From Dallia pectoralis (lineage: Eukaryota; Chordata; Actinopteri; Esociformes; Umbridae): DNA of 64,000 nt. The stretch lies in assembly GCA_029465975.1 (NCBI GenBank), contig CM055737.1, positions 12,806,459 to 12,870,458 of the forward strand, read 5' to 3'. Every line of letters begins with the position of its first letter. Positions within the stretch are counted from its first letter, which is position 1. The position numbers and the translations under genes are program-made. Under the pieces are notes generated by a model. It worked only from the letters and a program-made list of their open reading frames with translations, did no database searches and was not told where the DNA came from. Shown here in pieces: positions 12,567 through 24,492 of this stretch.

Positions 12567-13977
12567 CATTTGTTTCAGGGTCTGTGATTCATTTGTAATA
12601 GCAAAGGATTCATTAAACTGCATATCAAAGCATGACAAGAACATTGTGGCCCAAGGTTCTAAAGTGTTTCGGAGCGGCTACCCGCGGGTTTGAACCTGGC
12701 CCACATGCATTAACGCACTCTTCTACCTCAGTCTCTCCCATTACCTCTATCAATAAAAGCGTATACAAATATATATATATATATATATATATACTTATGA
12801 ATATGCAAATATATTCCCTACCCTCCTAAAAATGATTGACAGTAAGCTGTCTTTAAGAAAATTTGAATATTAAAATGATTTATGAGAAAGAGGATTATTC
12901 CTTTTCCCTCCCCGGCGTGCCAGAGCAACCATTAGCCACTCAGCTGTGCTTCCCTGTTCTCTGAGTAGCTATCACATCTAAGGAGTCACAATCTGAACTG
13001 TCTCTAAACCTGGTGATTCAACTTCTTTCCATCTCATTTTCTCTACTCTCCCTCCCTTCAAGTGGCGTGTGTGTTTAGAGTACTTATTATTATCATACAA
13101 TATACCCTATTGTATGTTAGCGTTGATTAATTCTCTTCAGTTTCCCCCATAAAAAAATGTCATTGCAAATTGATGTGAGATGGAAAGACTTTGAAAGGTA
13201 AATCTTGGCAAAGACACAAATGGCAGTGGTCTATGACGTCTCAGACAAATCCATGTCAATTGGTCACATGCAATACAAAGCAATATAGTCGGAGATTCTC
13301 CAAGGATCTCACCCCTTCACTCTGTGTGACATTGAGTTGTAGCATTTGGTTCACATGTCCGGCTCTACACCAAAAACACATTTGCCTCGACGACCTGTGA
13401 AGTTCGTCATGATGGATTTTTACACCTTTTCATTTTTCCTTCTTCAAAAACGTAAAAAGCTAAATCCATTTAGATCCATACTCCTCAGTGACCGATCTAT
13501 TTGTGACTTGGTGAGTAGCTAATAACATTCTAATAATGATATGTATACCAGACTAGAATATATTAAACTTGGCCAATACTGACCAGTGAATTGTATTCTG
13601 CGGCAACCTTCAGATCGACCACATGGTGGCGCTATGAAAGCCATGTTTTATAATGTCCATTACCATTGGCTATATAGTGTGGAAATATTGCACGCATACA
13701 CATGGTATATAAGTCTACCCTAACTCAAATGTGTGCCTTTGTTTGATATAGAGGTGCCACTGTTGGACGGGGAAAATACGTTTTGTGCCAGCTCATTGGC
13801 TCACAATGGCCAAATTGTTTTAGCTAGACTGCAAAAATATTTAGCAATTATAGAAGTGGGCAAACGGCTGCTACATCCAAAGTTTCATGAGCATCGTGCA
13901 AACGGTTCCAGAGTAGTAACTTGTAAAAGTACGAAATATAGTAGACAGTTGTGAATATCACAGTATCGCAATCAACT
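12567..13977. other. Unique DNA with a TA microsatellite; no gene seen
   Basis: A (TA)n tract lies at about 12768-12793. A weak B-box-like string (GGGTTTGAACCTGG) occurs near 12686, but there is no matching A box or tRNA fold. The part at about 13620-13940 may be old repeat DNA of a family I do not recognise. Confidence 0.4.
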
Positions 13978-14470
13978 AGTTTGGTCGACCATGGCGAGCC
14001 TGTCCTGGTAAACCGCTGTATGGTCTTGGCCACCATGCTGCAGTTCAGTTCAGTCTTGGCAATCTTCTTATAGCCTAGGCCATATTTATGTAGAGCAACC
14101 ATTCTTTTTTTCAGATCATCAGAGTTCTTTGCCTGAGGTGCCCTGTTGACCAGTATGAGTGTGAGAGCGATAACACCAAATTTAACACACCTGCTCCCAA
14201 TTCATACCTGAGACCGTGTGACACTAACGAGTCACATGACACCGGGGAGGAAAAATGGCTTCACTTACGAGTGTACTCACTTTTGTTGCCAGCGGTTCAG
14301 ACATTAATGGCTGTGTGTTGAGTTATGTACACTGAATGTACACTGTAATACAATACGTACACTCACTACTTTACATTCTAGTAAAGCGTCATTTCTTCAG
14401 TTTTGTCACACGAAAAGTTCTAATCAAGTATTTACAAAAATGTGAGGGGTGTTCTCACTTTTGTGAGTTT
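13978..14470 (-). pseudogene. Tc1/mariner-like transposon relic, 5' part with transposase N-terminus
   Basis: Read on the minus strand, the outer end is near 14470 with CTCACAAAAGTGAGAACACC, closely like the CTCACAAAAGTGAGTACACC terminus of a widespread fish Tc1-like family. A 5' untranslated part follows, and then a transposase start region around 14160-13978. Its frame encodes the N-terminal helix-turn-helix DNA-binding region: DDLKKRMVALHK, GLGYKKIAKT and VAKTIQRF are visible. The frame breaks after about 60 residues. The catalytic DDE domain and the other terminus are missing, so the copy is dead. Family recognition is from memory of fish Tc1 sequences. Confidence 0.85.
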
Positions 14471-17400
14471 ATTTAAAACCTATTGCATTATACATGTATT
14501 GTGTATTATCGGTATTGTGTGTGGTTAGGGTGGACTAAAGACTAGAGAAAGAGAGGATATTTTGCAACAAGGACAGGTCTATGTTGATAGTAACAGAGTG
14601 GGCACGTAGCTGAAAGCTATGGGTTTGACAGTTAGTAGCTGCATCCTGTTGTTGTTTGTGCAGCTTAATATGTGATTGTGTTGTGTGTGTTGTGTCTGTG
14701 TGTGTGTGTGTGTGTGTGTTCTGTACATGTTAGTGAGTGTGGGCGGTAGACGGTGTGTTGGAGCAAACTGTCAGTCACCAACAATAAGGGGTGGTAAACA
14801 AGCGTGATGGAGGCTAATCACATTACACTAAGGCAGAAACCATGTAGGACCTCTTAATCCACACTGCACCATAACCTGTTCATATTAACAGATAGAGGAG
14901 GACCGAGAGTGGCTTTTACACTGGAGTCGCTCGTCTTTAGGCCAATTAGCTGACTGCACCGCCCAATGCTACGGCAGAATACCCGGATAAATGACAGTGG
15001 TTTAGAAGTTGCACATACTGTCCGGACGTGTTTCTGCATTATTAAAGAGATAGTGTGACGCTTTTCAGTGGTGGTTGTATTAAGCAACGGTTTAATCATC
15101 TGTCTAACATGCATTCCAGGGCTGTGGTATAATGCACATTTTTTGTTGTCCTTTCGTGTAATTTCTACATAATGGTATTAAGCTTAACGTCCTGGAGTGT
15201 TTCTTTCCGAGCATTAACGTTTAAAGTATACATGTGGTGACTTTGTCACAGGGCTGTTTCCTGTGCTGAAGACAACGTGGAAAATATAAACGTCCTTATT
15301 AAATCTGTAACCATTTAACAATAAGGCAATAAGTTCAGGACAAAGTCAAGGGAAAGGAGGCCAGATGGATCTTCTATCTTCACTCGTGTTCTCCTATCAG
15401 GAGTTGCTCTCTCCCACAGAATATCTGAACTTTGCTGAGTATACTGTTTTTCTCCTCCCCTGTTGCCAAGAGGAACTCATCACGACAGAGCCATGGATCA
15501 AAGGGTGAGAAAGAGGGGTAAAGTGAGAGAGAACAGAGGGAGAGAAAGAGTTAATGAGGAAGGGATGGAATGGTGAATGGATGATAGAAAACAGAGTAGG
15601 GGAGTAAATAAACAATGGGAGAGTTAACAAGAGAAAGAGAGAAAGAGACAGAGAGTGAAGAATGTGTTGAAACAGAGAGAGATCCTTGAAGTAGACCCTG
15701 GATACTTTGGAGCAGCTGGACTGTTAGAGCTGCCTGGCTTCTACCCCTCCCTCCCCCTGTCTCTGGGTGAACATGCGTCTGGTTACCCGCTGAACATTGA
15801 CCATGGCTCCCCACTTCAGACGCCTGGCAGCATGGCCAGACACATGGTTAACACTCCTGAGCGTGACCTCTCCGTGGCACTACTGGGGTGTTACATCAGC
15901 ACCCTGGTTTCTGTCCCTGATTTACCATTGCTGACCACATCAACAGGCAGGCTTTCATCCAACACCCCGGTCTGCCCCCGAACGCACAGGGTCACCGAAT
16001 GTACAGTAGGGAATGTGAAAGCCTAGTGAGGATGTTTTAGTTGAATCAAAGAGAAACCGTGTGTTGTCGTTTTTGTTTTCAGGCAAAAAAAACTCTAATG
16101 CTGCTGCCAGAAGTGCAAAGAGCTCCTGTCATCAACATCTGTAATGTGGGATAAGAATACAAGACGTTTGTATTAAAGTTAGTTACCAGGCACTATAGAG
16201 ACATTTACGCTAACAAGGTCATAGATTGGCATACCTTTTTTATATTTTTTGTAAGAAAAAAATATTACATCCTCTGTCCAAAGTAGAACATTATAGATTG
16301 TGGATACTCAATAAATACAAATAAATGCTAAAAAGTTCAAGTTATTTGGCGCACATATTCTTTTTAATTAAAAAGTAATCCAGGAAGTAATCAGTTATTT
16401 AATGAAAGTATCTGAAATCAGATTTATTTTTGTTGTTATTGTAACAGTGGGCACAGACAAACTCGCCCATATGTGTTAGGATGTTGAGGAAGATTCCTCC
16501 CAGTCATCCCGCCCACTGGCCCTCCGAAGTGACGCGCGAGAAGTGCGCAAAGCCCTCGGAACCGCGGTGCATCGCACTGTGATATCTACCACACCGTTAG
16601 CAAATGTTACAGGCAGGCATGACAAGTGAGCTAATTAATCGTGATGTTTTCAATGGGGTCACTGCGGGCCCCACTCGTACCGGGGCCGCCGTGGGTGAAC
16701 GCCTACGTAGCCGGGAGAGAGGACGATTGTTTGGGGTTTCATTAGATGCCTGCCAATCACAGACAAGCCAGTGTCACGTGTTTTGTGAGGTGACGGTTAC
16801 TCACCTGGCACGCTAGTGTGCGTTTATTCATTTATACATGGCGGCTAGCGCTGCCCTCATCATGTTTGAGGGGGAAACGGTTTGCCAATCGTAGTAAGTG
16901 ATTGACAAAACATGCCTAAGATGCATTTTCATCAAAACATGTATGTTTTATTTTATTTATGTCACTATGCTGCCTTTTGAATAATCTGTAAATCTATAAA
17001 ACAACTCATAGGGCCTACATTACTCCAGCATCATATATCACTGCATGTTTGTAATTACATGTTTGTCGGAAACAGACAAGATAAAGACAAGAGGATGAAA
17101 TATATTATAAAATGAGTCCGACTCAGAGAACTAGGAGTATCCTGCTTAGAAAGGGAGGAGGCAAACGAAGTAAAGGAGACATATGACTTGGAATCAAAGC
17201 CAGTCACTTCAAGGGCCTGAACTTGGGGGTGGAATTCCTTGGAGGGCTTCTTATCCACGTAGGGAGGAGAAGAACTGGTAAAAAGGTGGAGAGATACACA
17301 GATATAGGGTGGGAGAAGATAGTGTTTAGGGAGGGCCTGAGAAAAAGAAACATTTAAACTTTATTTTTACCACAACTTTGACTTTGTTTGAAGAAAGGCA

Positions 17401-18425
17401 GAAGGCAGTACAACCTTTACCCTGGACACTTCTCTCATCCTAGTTGGGGGAGTTTAACAACAATACTCAACTGACTAGTTTCCAGTTCAGGAATTATTAT
17501 TATTTATATATATATAATTTCGGATTATATTTCTATTAATTAACAAGTGGAGTTTTCTCATCGCGGCCGACAAAAAGGGAGGGATTGAGTGAAAGAGGCT
17601 TGGCCGCATTGTGCTGGCCCACTTAAAACTTATTTTCAATTCACTAAATGTGTTATTTGACTTGGCAGGTGGGTCTGTCTAGTGGAGCAGTGGAGAGCCT
17701 GATCGCGCTGATGCCAAGTTTGCATCGGCCCCAGTGAACAGCTCCAGCCTTGGCTAGCTGACCTTACGCTAAGTGGGTGGTTGGGCCCGCCGGAGAAAAA
17801 AAGAACAAGGAAAACCGGGGAATAGCATTAACCTCTGCCTTGAGTTCAGGCCTCGGTTTCAAATCTCCTTCTGTGCACTTTTCCAACATTCATAGGGGGA
17901 AACGGAAAAGGAGCGAGCGGGAACAGGAACCGTTTTATCGATGGAGTTTGGGGGGGTGTTAGGTAAAAGCAGGCAGAGCCCAAGTCCACTGTACTGTAGA
18001 TAATCCTGGCAGTCTGGACGCTATTTTGTCAGCGTAGTATGACAAGCCGGAATGGAAAATATTTCCTTGTTTGCATTTTGAAGGCAGGGATATGAACACT
18101 GTCCTAATACAGCCTGTAGTTAACTACAGACTCATAAAGAATGCAACTTTACAACTGAAGGGTACAAATCTAATAAACTGGCCTGGATTGGCCAAAAACA
18201 AGGAACCTACTATTTCACTTTTTTGAAACAATAAATCCGTGCCCATTAGGATTGTCAGTTCACATGACACATAGACTTTAAGCTCACCGTTCTATTGCAT
18301 AGAGGCACCTCCAAAAAGAAATCTAATTGTACCTAATAATGGTCAGGCACAAAACTAGACTAATAATTTAAACACAAAGAATGAAATGATATGTAAAATA
18401 TAACATGTACAGCGTATGTTATGTA
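14471..18425. other. Unique DNA with minor simple repeats; no gene identified
   Basis: Contains (GT)n at about 14676-14719 and a purine-rich GAGA/AAAGAG stretch at about 15500-15680. A relatively GC-rich patch lies near 16500-16700. Open frames are short and unrecognised. Nothing here supports an exon or an RNA gene. Confidence 0.45.
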
Positions 18426-18458
18426 TAGACACTGTTTAGCCAAAACATTATGACCAAT

Positions 18459-18905
18459 TGTCACGGTCTGTGTGTGTGTGTGTAGCAGGGAAGGATGGAG
18501 CCAGGCGCAGGAACGAGTACTGTAGTGGACACTTTACTGTAATGAAATCCCCACTTGACGGGGAAAGCCTTTCAACAAGCACTCACAGGTGTGCTACCGA
18601 TTTAGAACAATATACAGAACACAATAATGACATCCAAATGGAAGTGAATGTTTGTACAGAATGAGACAGCTACAATATCACAATATCGACAAGTAACATG
18701 TAACAATTCCACACAAAGACAAGACCAAACACAGGGGACCTAAATACTCTACTGATGAGGGAATGGGCACCAGGTGTAGTGATGACGAGACCGGACAATA
18801 ATGTAAAGGGGGAGGATCAGCGATGGTAGCTAGAAGGCCGGCGAAGACAACCGCCAGAACCTGCCTGCAGGTGGCGGTAGAACGGCCTCGTAGGGAGCTC
18901 TGACA
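18459..18905 (-). mobile_element. Solo LTR of a Ty3/gypsy-type retrotransposon, 447 bp
   Basis: The segment begins TGTCACGG and ends CTCTGACA, the TG...CA form of an LTR. It is bounded by the 5-bp duplication CCAAT (18454-18458 and 18906-18910). On the minus strand it resembles fish gypsy LTRs, with an AGTAAA polyadenylation-like signal and a GTACTCGTTCCTGCGCC stretch near its 3' end. No second LTR or internal coding region is attached, so LTR-LTR recombination probably removed the rest. It lies in the Tc1-like relic and is therefore younger than it. Confidence 0.8.
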
Positions 18906-19249
18906 CCAATTTTTTGTCCCCTATATGCCACCAAAACAGCAACGGTGGCAGTTGACCATCAAAGGCATTCTGACCAGACTGCGGCTACACAGCCCCATAC
19001 GCAGCACATTCCTCCTGTAATTACTACAATCTTTGGTGTCTTGTGCCTCAGTATCTTTCTGACAGTCTGGATCCGATTGGATAGCCTGTGTTGTCCATGT
19101 GCATTGATGAGCCATGGGCGCCAATACCCTGTGATTTGTCCATCCTCTGATCAATGTCGGTAGATACCCACTACTGTTGACCGGGAGCACCCCACGTGAA
19201 TTGCCGCTTCAGAGATGCTCTGACCGGATCGTTCTGCCACTAATATGCA

Positions 19250-20227
19250 TTGAACATGCAGCCCCTTGTCACTGGGGTCCCCCAAGGATCGGTCCTAGGC
19301 CCTCTCCTTTTCTCCTTATACACCCGGTCTCTTGGCTCTGTCATATCCTCACATGGCCTCTCCTATCACTGCTATGCAGTGGATACCCAACTATTTTTCT
19401 CATTCCCACAGTCTGAAATCCAGGTAGCATCCCGTATCTCTGCATGTCTGACTGACATCTCGGCCTGGATGTCTGCACACCATCTGAAACTCAACCTAGG
19501 TAAAACTGAACTGCTCTTCTTCAAAGGAAGAGCCTGCCCTCTCCAGGATCTGTCCATTACGGTGGACAACGTCACAGTCCCTGCTACCCAATGTGGGAAA
19601 AACCTTGGCGTGACCCTTGACAACTCCCTCTCATTTTCTGCACACATCAAGGCGGTGTCCCGGTCTTGCAGGTACATGCTCTACAACATTCGGAAAGTAA
19701 GGCCGTATCTTACGCAGGAAGCTGCACAAGTGCTGATCCAGGCACTTATCATCTCCTGTCTCGACTACTGCAACTCCCTTCTGGCTGGTCTCCCAGTGTG
19801 CGCCATCAAACCCCTGCAACTCATTCAAAATGCAGCAGCCCGCCTGATCTTCAATCTACCAAAGTTCTCCCACGTCACTCAGCTGTTCCGCACACTACAC
19901 TGGCTCCCGGTCGAAGCACGCATCCACTACAAAACCATGGTGCTAGCCTATGGGGCAGCAAGAGGAACCGCTCCCTCCTACATCCAGTCACTAATAAACC
20001 CGTACACACCCACGCGAGCACTTCGTTCTGCCACCTCAGGCCTCTTGGTAGTGCCATCCCTACGGGAGGGCAACTCCCGATCTGCTCAGTCTAAATTGTT
20101 CTCTGTGCTTGCCCCGCAATGGTGGAACAACTCCACTCTGGAGATCAGATCATCGGTCTCTCTACCAATCTTCAAAAAACGAAAAAAAAATCTAAAAACA
20201 TTCCTCTTCAAACTGTACCTCCAGTAG
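19250..20227 (+). pseudogene. LINE ORF2 fragment: reverse transcriptase C-terminal half plus C-terminal domain
   Basis: The open frame of 325 codons starts inside the reverse transcriptase domain because the element is 5'-truncated; the first Met is not a natural start. Near residue 8 is GVPQGSVLGPLLFSLYTRSL, an RT motif of CR1/L2-group LINEs. The catalytic motif normally reads YADDTQL but here is YAVDTQLF, so one catalytic aspartate is replaced by valine. Later come HHLKLNLGKTELL, LDYCNSLLAGLP, LIQNAAARLI, HWLPVEARIHYK and LFSVLAPQWWN, all typical of the L2 C-terminal region. The frame is otherwise uninterrupted to a TAG at 20225-20227. The endonuclease and N-terminal RT are absent, so the copy cannot transpose by itself. 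The absence of other stops suggests a moderately young insertion. Confidence 0.92.
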
Positions 20228-20407
20228 CTCCACAACTCTCGCCTGTTCGAAACTTCACTACCGAATCATTCTTCTACGATTATCACCCATTCCTCCTCTC
20301 CTAGCACCCCTTCTATCTCTAGCACTTCCCCCTGCTCCCACCCGGGAACAATGTACTTATTGCCTTTTTGATGTGTGTTTTAGCTATATGTGAAATGCCT
20401 GCACTTA

Positions 20408-20444
20408 TTGTAAGTCGCTCTGGATAAGAGCGTCTGCTAAATGC
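20408..20444 (+). other. L2/UnaL2 3' tail stem-loop
   Basis: TTGTAAGTCGCTCTGGATAA followed by GAGCGTCTGCTAAATG is the conserved 3' end of fish L2/UnaL2 LINEs and their partner SINEs. CGCTCT and AGAGCG pair around a GGATA loop, the stem-loop known to be needed for retrotransposition in UnaL2. Confidence 0.85.
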
Positions 20445-20550
20445 GCAAAATGTAAAAGTAATATGTGGCCCTTGTCGAAGTCGCTCATGTCTTTATTCCT
20501 GGACATTTCCATGCATCCTACATGATCACAAAGTTTTGGCTCAGCAGTAT

Positions 20551-22473
20551 ATATATATATATATGTATATTATGTTGCATATGTACCGCATATGTGCATA
20601 TGCATATGAAAAACAAACTATTAAGAATATAATTGTCCAACAGCCTTTCTGGTCCCTATATCCACTTCATGATGAATAGTAGATAACACACAGTACATTT
20701 ATATGGTCCTGTTTAGTGAGAGAGACAATGCATAACCAGTATAGATAAACAAGAGCTTGTTCTAATGCAAAACAAGACACATGAACTCACTTGTCTTCAT
20801 TCCACACAGCTCCATGTCACTGGGAACGGAAAATAAGTGTCTGTAGGCTAATGGTACTGTCCTTTCCCCGTGTAACAGAGCCCCGGACCCAGGGGAGGTT
20901 CTTCCCACGCCGGGCCGCGAGGAGGTGGGCTGAACGAGCCACATGACGTCAGGAGACCCGGCCAGCTCTCCAGCTTCGTGTGGAACACTGAAGTGCCCCT
21001 TATTGTGTTAAACTCACAGGATTTGGAGAGATGACACATACGGTGTGCCCCCCCCCAGACGTTGGTGGGAAAAACAGCGAGAACGAGAGAAAGAAGGACG
21101 GGAGAAGAGGTCGACAAATTGCTCCCTGGAAGATTCATGGTTCCGGAGAAATGGTGAGCACGGCAATGTGTCAGGGGTCAGGGGTCAGGGCTTGTAGGCA
21201 CTGTATGGGTGTGTGTAGTTGGAGAAGGTTTGTTTTACAATGTTCATCAGTCTCCCTGGAGAAGCCATTTCCTCTTTCCCACTATTATACGAATATGAAT
21301 ACGCTATTTTATTCCAATCTTTGATCCAAAAAAATATTCCTTAGCGAACAGAGTAAACATCCCCATAATTTGGAGCAGAAATCATTGCTTCCTGGAAGTA
21401 TATTTACTGATCTGATGGAGGATGTGTAATCATCAGATGATGCATGTGAGTCGTCCCTTCACAGATTCGCGCCCATTTCTCACTCCTCTGGACCTCAATA
21501 TTTTGGGAATTTACAGATCAACTTTGGATGGTGCCAGATTGAACACCCAAGTCCTGCTTAAAATCAACAGGGGAACTCAAATAATCATCACATTCCTCCA
21601 GATGCAATATAGCCCCCCCCCCACAACCCCCCACCCAACACACACACACACACATCCCAGTGGGGCCTTATACGTGGGAAATGAAGAGGAGCCATGAGAA
21701 CCATCCAGTGTTGATCCAGCTGATAATATATCCAATTGGGGTCAACTTCTCAAAGTAGACTTTTGTTCAAATGCCCCAAAATCCCAACGTGTGGTGGAAA
21801 TCCTTGTGACGACTCTATCTCATCTGTATCTTATCAGCAGACCTCAGACCTGACGATTCCCCAAAACCCAAATAGTGTCATTACCGGTCGTTGGTGGCCT
21901 ATTACAGAACACTAGTCAAAGCAAATACGAAAATCTGGTAAGAAAAAATAGGTTGTAGTATCTCATGGATGATATAAACACATCTCTGTGTTGGGATGAC
22001 TGACAGAGTGGCCCTGGTTGTCACAAGAAAAAGTGGTCAAAACAAAGCTAGTGTTTAGCAAAAAGCTGTAAAGAAAACCCAGCTGACATATCTGCAGGAG
22101 GGTAGCAGTGAAACCCAATGCTCGAATCAGATCTGGATGCAGCAACGAAGCAGCAGAGATGATAATAACTGAATATTTATTTCAACACCAGCGGAAGACA
22201 AACATTGGTGTTGTTAATGACGTCTCACGGGAGGAAGTTCATTACACAAGGTGGTTATGCAACACACCCAGTCACTCTGACAGGTCAAAGTAGGTTCACA
22301 CTTTAAACACAACACTCTGAATGTGCTCTAACTGCTTGTTAGTGAACTCGGCCTTCTGGATTGCATTCGTTCTTTTAACAAACACACAGTAGAGGTACTA
22401 TACTACAGTGAGGTTAATTTGACTACAATAGGAGGTATTTTCCAAGAGTGAAGGGACATGTTGAGCAGTAAAT
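20551..22473. other. Unique DNA; no gene identified
   Basis: Begins with TA-rich sequence (20546-20564) and a CATATGTGCATATGCATATG stretch. A C run lies near 21050, and another C-rich stretch with a short CA run at about 21612-21653. No recognised exon. Confidence 0.45.
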
Positions 22474-23548
22474 TGTAGTTTACCACAGTGGGGAGAAGTT
22501 TGCTACAGTGAGGAGTTGTTTACCACATTGAAGGTTAGTTTACCACAGTCAGGGAGAGATAACCACAGCAATGGTACCTTACCACAGTAATGGATAGACT
22601 ACCACAGAGAGGGTTAGTTTACCACAGTGAGGGTTAGTTTACCACAGTAATGGGTAGTTTACCACAGAGAGGGTTAGTTTACCACAGTGAGGGTTAGTTT
22701 ACCACAGTGAGGGTTAGTTTACCACAGCGAGGGTTAGTTTACCACAGTGAGGGTTAGTTTACCACAGAGAAGGTTAGTTTACCACAGTGAGGGTTAGTTT
22801 ACCAAAAAGAGGGTTACCACAGTGAGGGTTAGTTTACCACAGAGAAGGTTAGTTTACCACAGTGAGGGTTAGTTTACCACAGAGAAGGTTAGTTTACCAC
22901 AGTGAGGGTTAGTTTACCACAGTGAGGGTTAGTTTACCACAGTGAGGGTTAGTTTACCACAGAGAAGGCTAGTTTACCACAGTGAGGGTTAGTTTACCAC
23001 AGAGAAGGTTAGTTTACCACAGTGAGGGTTAGTTTACCAGAGAAAAGGTTAGTTTACCACAGAGAGGGTTAGTTTACCAGAGTGAGGGTAGTTTACCACA
23101 GTAATGGATAGTTTACCACAGAGAGGGTTAGTTTACCACAGTAATGGATAGTTTACCACCGTAATGAATAGTTTACCACAGAGAGGGTTAGTTTACCACC
23201 GTAATGAATAGTTTACCACAGAGAGGGTTAGTTTACCACAGTAATGAATAGTTTACCTCATAGAGGGTTTGTTTACCACAGTAATGAATAGTTTACCTCA
23301 TAGAGGGTTTGTTTACCACAGTAATGAATAGTTTACCTCATAGAGGGTTTGTTTACCACAGTAATGAATAGTTTACTACAGAGAGGGTTAGTTTTCCACA
23401 GTGAGGGTTAGTTAACCACAGTGAGGGTTAGTTAACCACAGTGAGGGTTAGTTAACCACAGTGAGGGTTAGTTAACCACAGTGAGGGTTAGTTTACCACA
23501 GAGAGGGGTAGTTTACCACAGAGAGGGTTTGTTTACCAGTTAGTGGGG
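22474..23548. repeat. 20-bp minisatellite, about 54 copies, with 40-bp higher-order units
   Basis: Core unit AGTTTACCACAGTGAGGGTT. Variants (GAGAAGG, GTAATGAAT, GTTAACCACAG, CCTCATAGAGGG) are clustered. The GTAATGAATAGTTTACCTCA plus TAGAGGGTTTGTTTACCACA pair repeats exactly three times at 23241-23360, and a GTTAACCACAGTGAGGGTTA run follows at about 23410-23480. Confidence 0.95.
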
Positions 23549-24381
23549 GGTTAGTTTATGCAGTGTCTTATATAACGTGTATAGCTTAACAGCCTATAAC
23601 AGCAAACCAACTTGTGTACTTCATTTTTGCAGTGACTTCGTCAGTCTTGTGTCTTGTTCCATTTACACTTAGGAGAACATGAGCCCATGAACAACACATT
23701 GGGGCAATAAGGAAATGTAGCTGACCCTTTAAAATGGGCCGCCTGGAAGCGTTGCAGGCCAAGCAGCTAACAAAACCCTTCTGACACCTGATTGTCCGTG
23801 TTCACCTAGTCATGTGTCAGACTCTGGACATAACGCACATGGATTTAATAGTTATATTCACCCAGCATAACCAGAAGGGAGCTGGTCACCCCTAATGGCC
23901 GGGTTTTCCCTAGCAGCCGTGTATTACCTTGCTAATGCGTTCGCTGTCAAGTTTCAGGCTGGGTGTTTGTCAAAGCACTTGGCAACAACTGTCCCTGTAA
24001 AAACGGGCTTCATCAAATGCATCTGATTGATTGGTCTTGCTTCACGGCCGGCATCACAAACAACTTTCTAAACCAACTTTCGAAATGTTGACTACATTTC
24101 CGTGGCGCGCGTGTATGACAGAGTTCTTCCCACACAACGTGTGTTTGTGGGCCTGATTAGCAGCAGGGGATTGACTGTGCCTCAGTGGGCAGGTCAGACA
24201 CGCCCGTCCACCCTCCTTCAGTGACTATAAGGCCCTGGACGCCTTGTATCATCTTGTAAGCGGAAGCATGTGTGTGTTTGGAGCAGATGGGTCCGGTGGG
24301 ATTTGGCACGTCTTCTCATACATTATAGACAATAAAATGTGAGCCAGGTACACGTTTCCCTGATGGTGTGTGTACGTTTGC

Positions 24382-24383
<2 letters not shown>
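23549..24383. other. Unique DNA; no gene seen
   Basis: Ordinary unique sequence between a minisatellite and a GT microsatellite, with no supported exon. Confidence 0.45.
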
Positions 24384-24419
<36 letters not shown>

Positions 24420-24431
24420 GTGCGTGTGTCT

Positions 24432-24480
<49 letters not shown>

Positions 24481-24492
24481 CGTGCGTGTGTG
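24384..24492. repeat. (GT)n microsatellite
   Basis: GT dinucleotides with GTGC and GTCT interruptions. A short CA run also occurs at about 24653-24668. Confidence 0.92.

Larger units (their letters stand above)
19248..20458 (+). mobile_element. 5'-truncated L2/UnaL2-type LINE, 1,211 bp
   Basis: The insertion is flanked by the 7-bp duplication TAATATG (19241-19247 and 20459-20465). Joining the two flanks restores the Tc1-like sequence, so this is a clean insertion into that element. It contains the 3' half of the LINE reading frame, a 3' UTR and the hallmark tail TCTGGATAAGAGCGTCTGCT followed by AATGTAAAAG-type tail repeats. 5' truncation is normal for target-primed LINE insertions. Confidence 0.92.
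18426..20550 (-). mobile_element. Tc1/mariner-like relic split by two later insertions
   Basis: The left end, with AGCCAAAACATTATGACCA (18438-18456), is mirrored at the right end by CACAAAGTTTTGGCT (20527-20541), which is a degraded terminal inverted repeat. Two internal parts survive, at 18911-19247 and 20466-20550. They resemble a common fish Tc1-like family: GCGGCTACACAGCCCCATAC and GAGATGCTCTGACC are close to its consensus as I remember it. The transposase would read on the minus strand. Most of its catalytic middle is deleted, and a remnant frame at 18921-19190 has no intact motif. A solo LTR and an L2 LINE sit inside it. Confidence 0.75.

Noticed and set aside
12670..12720. Possible tRNA-derived SINE (GGGTTTGAACCTGG looks like a B box)
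   Set aside because: No A box at the right distance, no cloverleaf, no TSD found.
14590..14660. GTAGCTGAAAGCTATGGGTT as a tRNA-like SINE head
   Set aside because: Box spacing does not fit and no body or tail of a known SINE follows.
18458..18664. 68-codon plus-strand frame
   Set aside because: Lies inside the solo LTR, antisense to its transcription direction.
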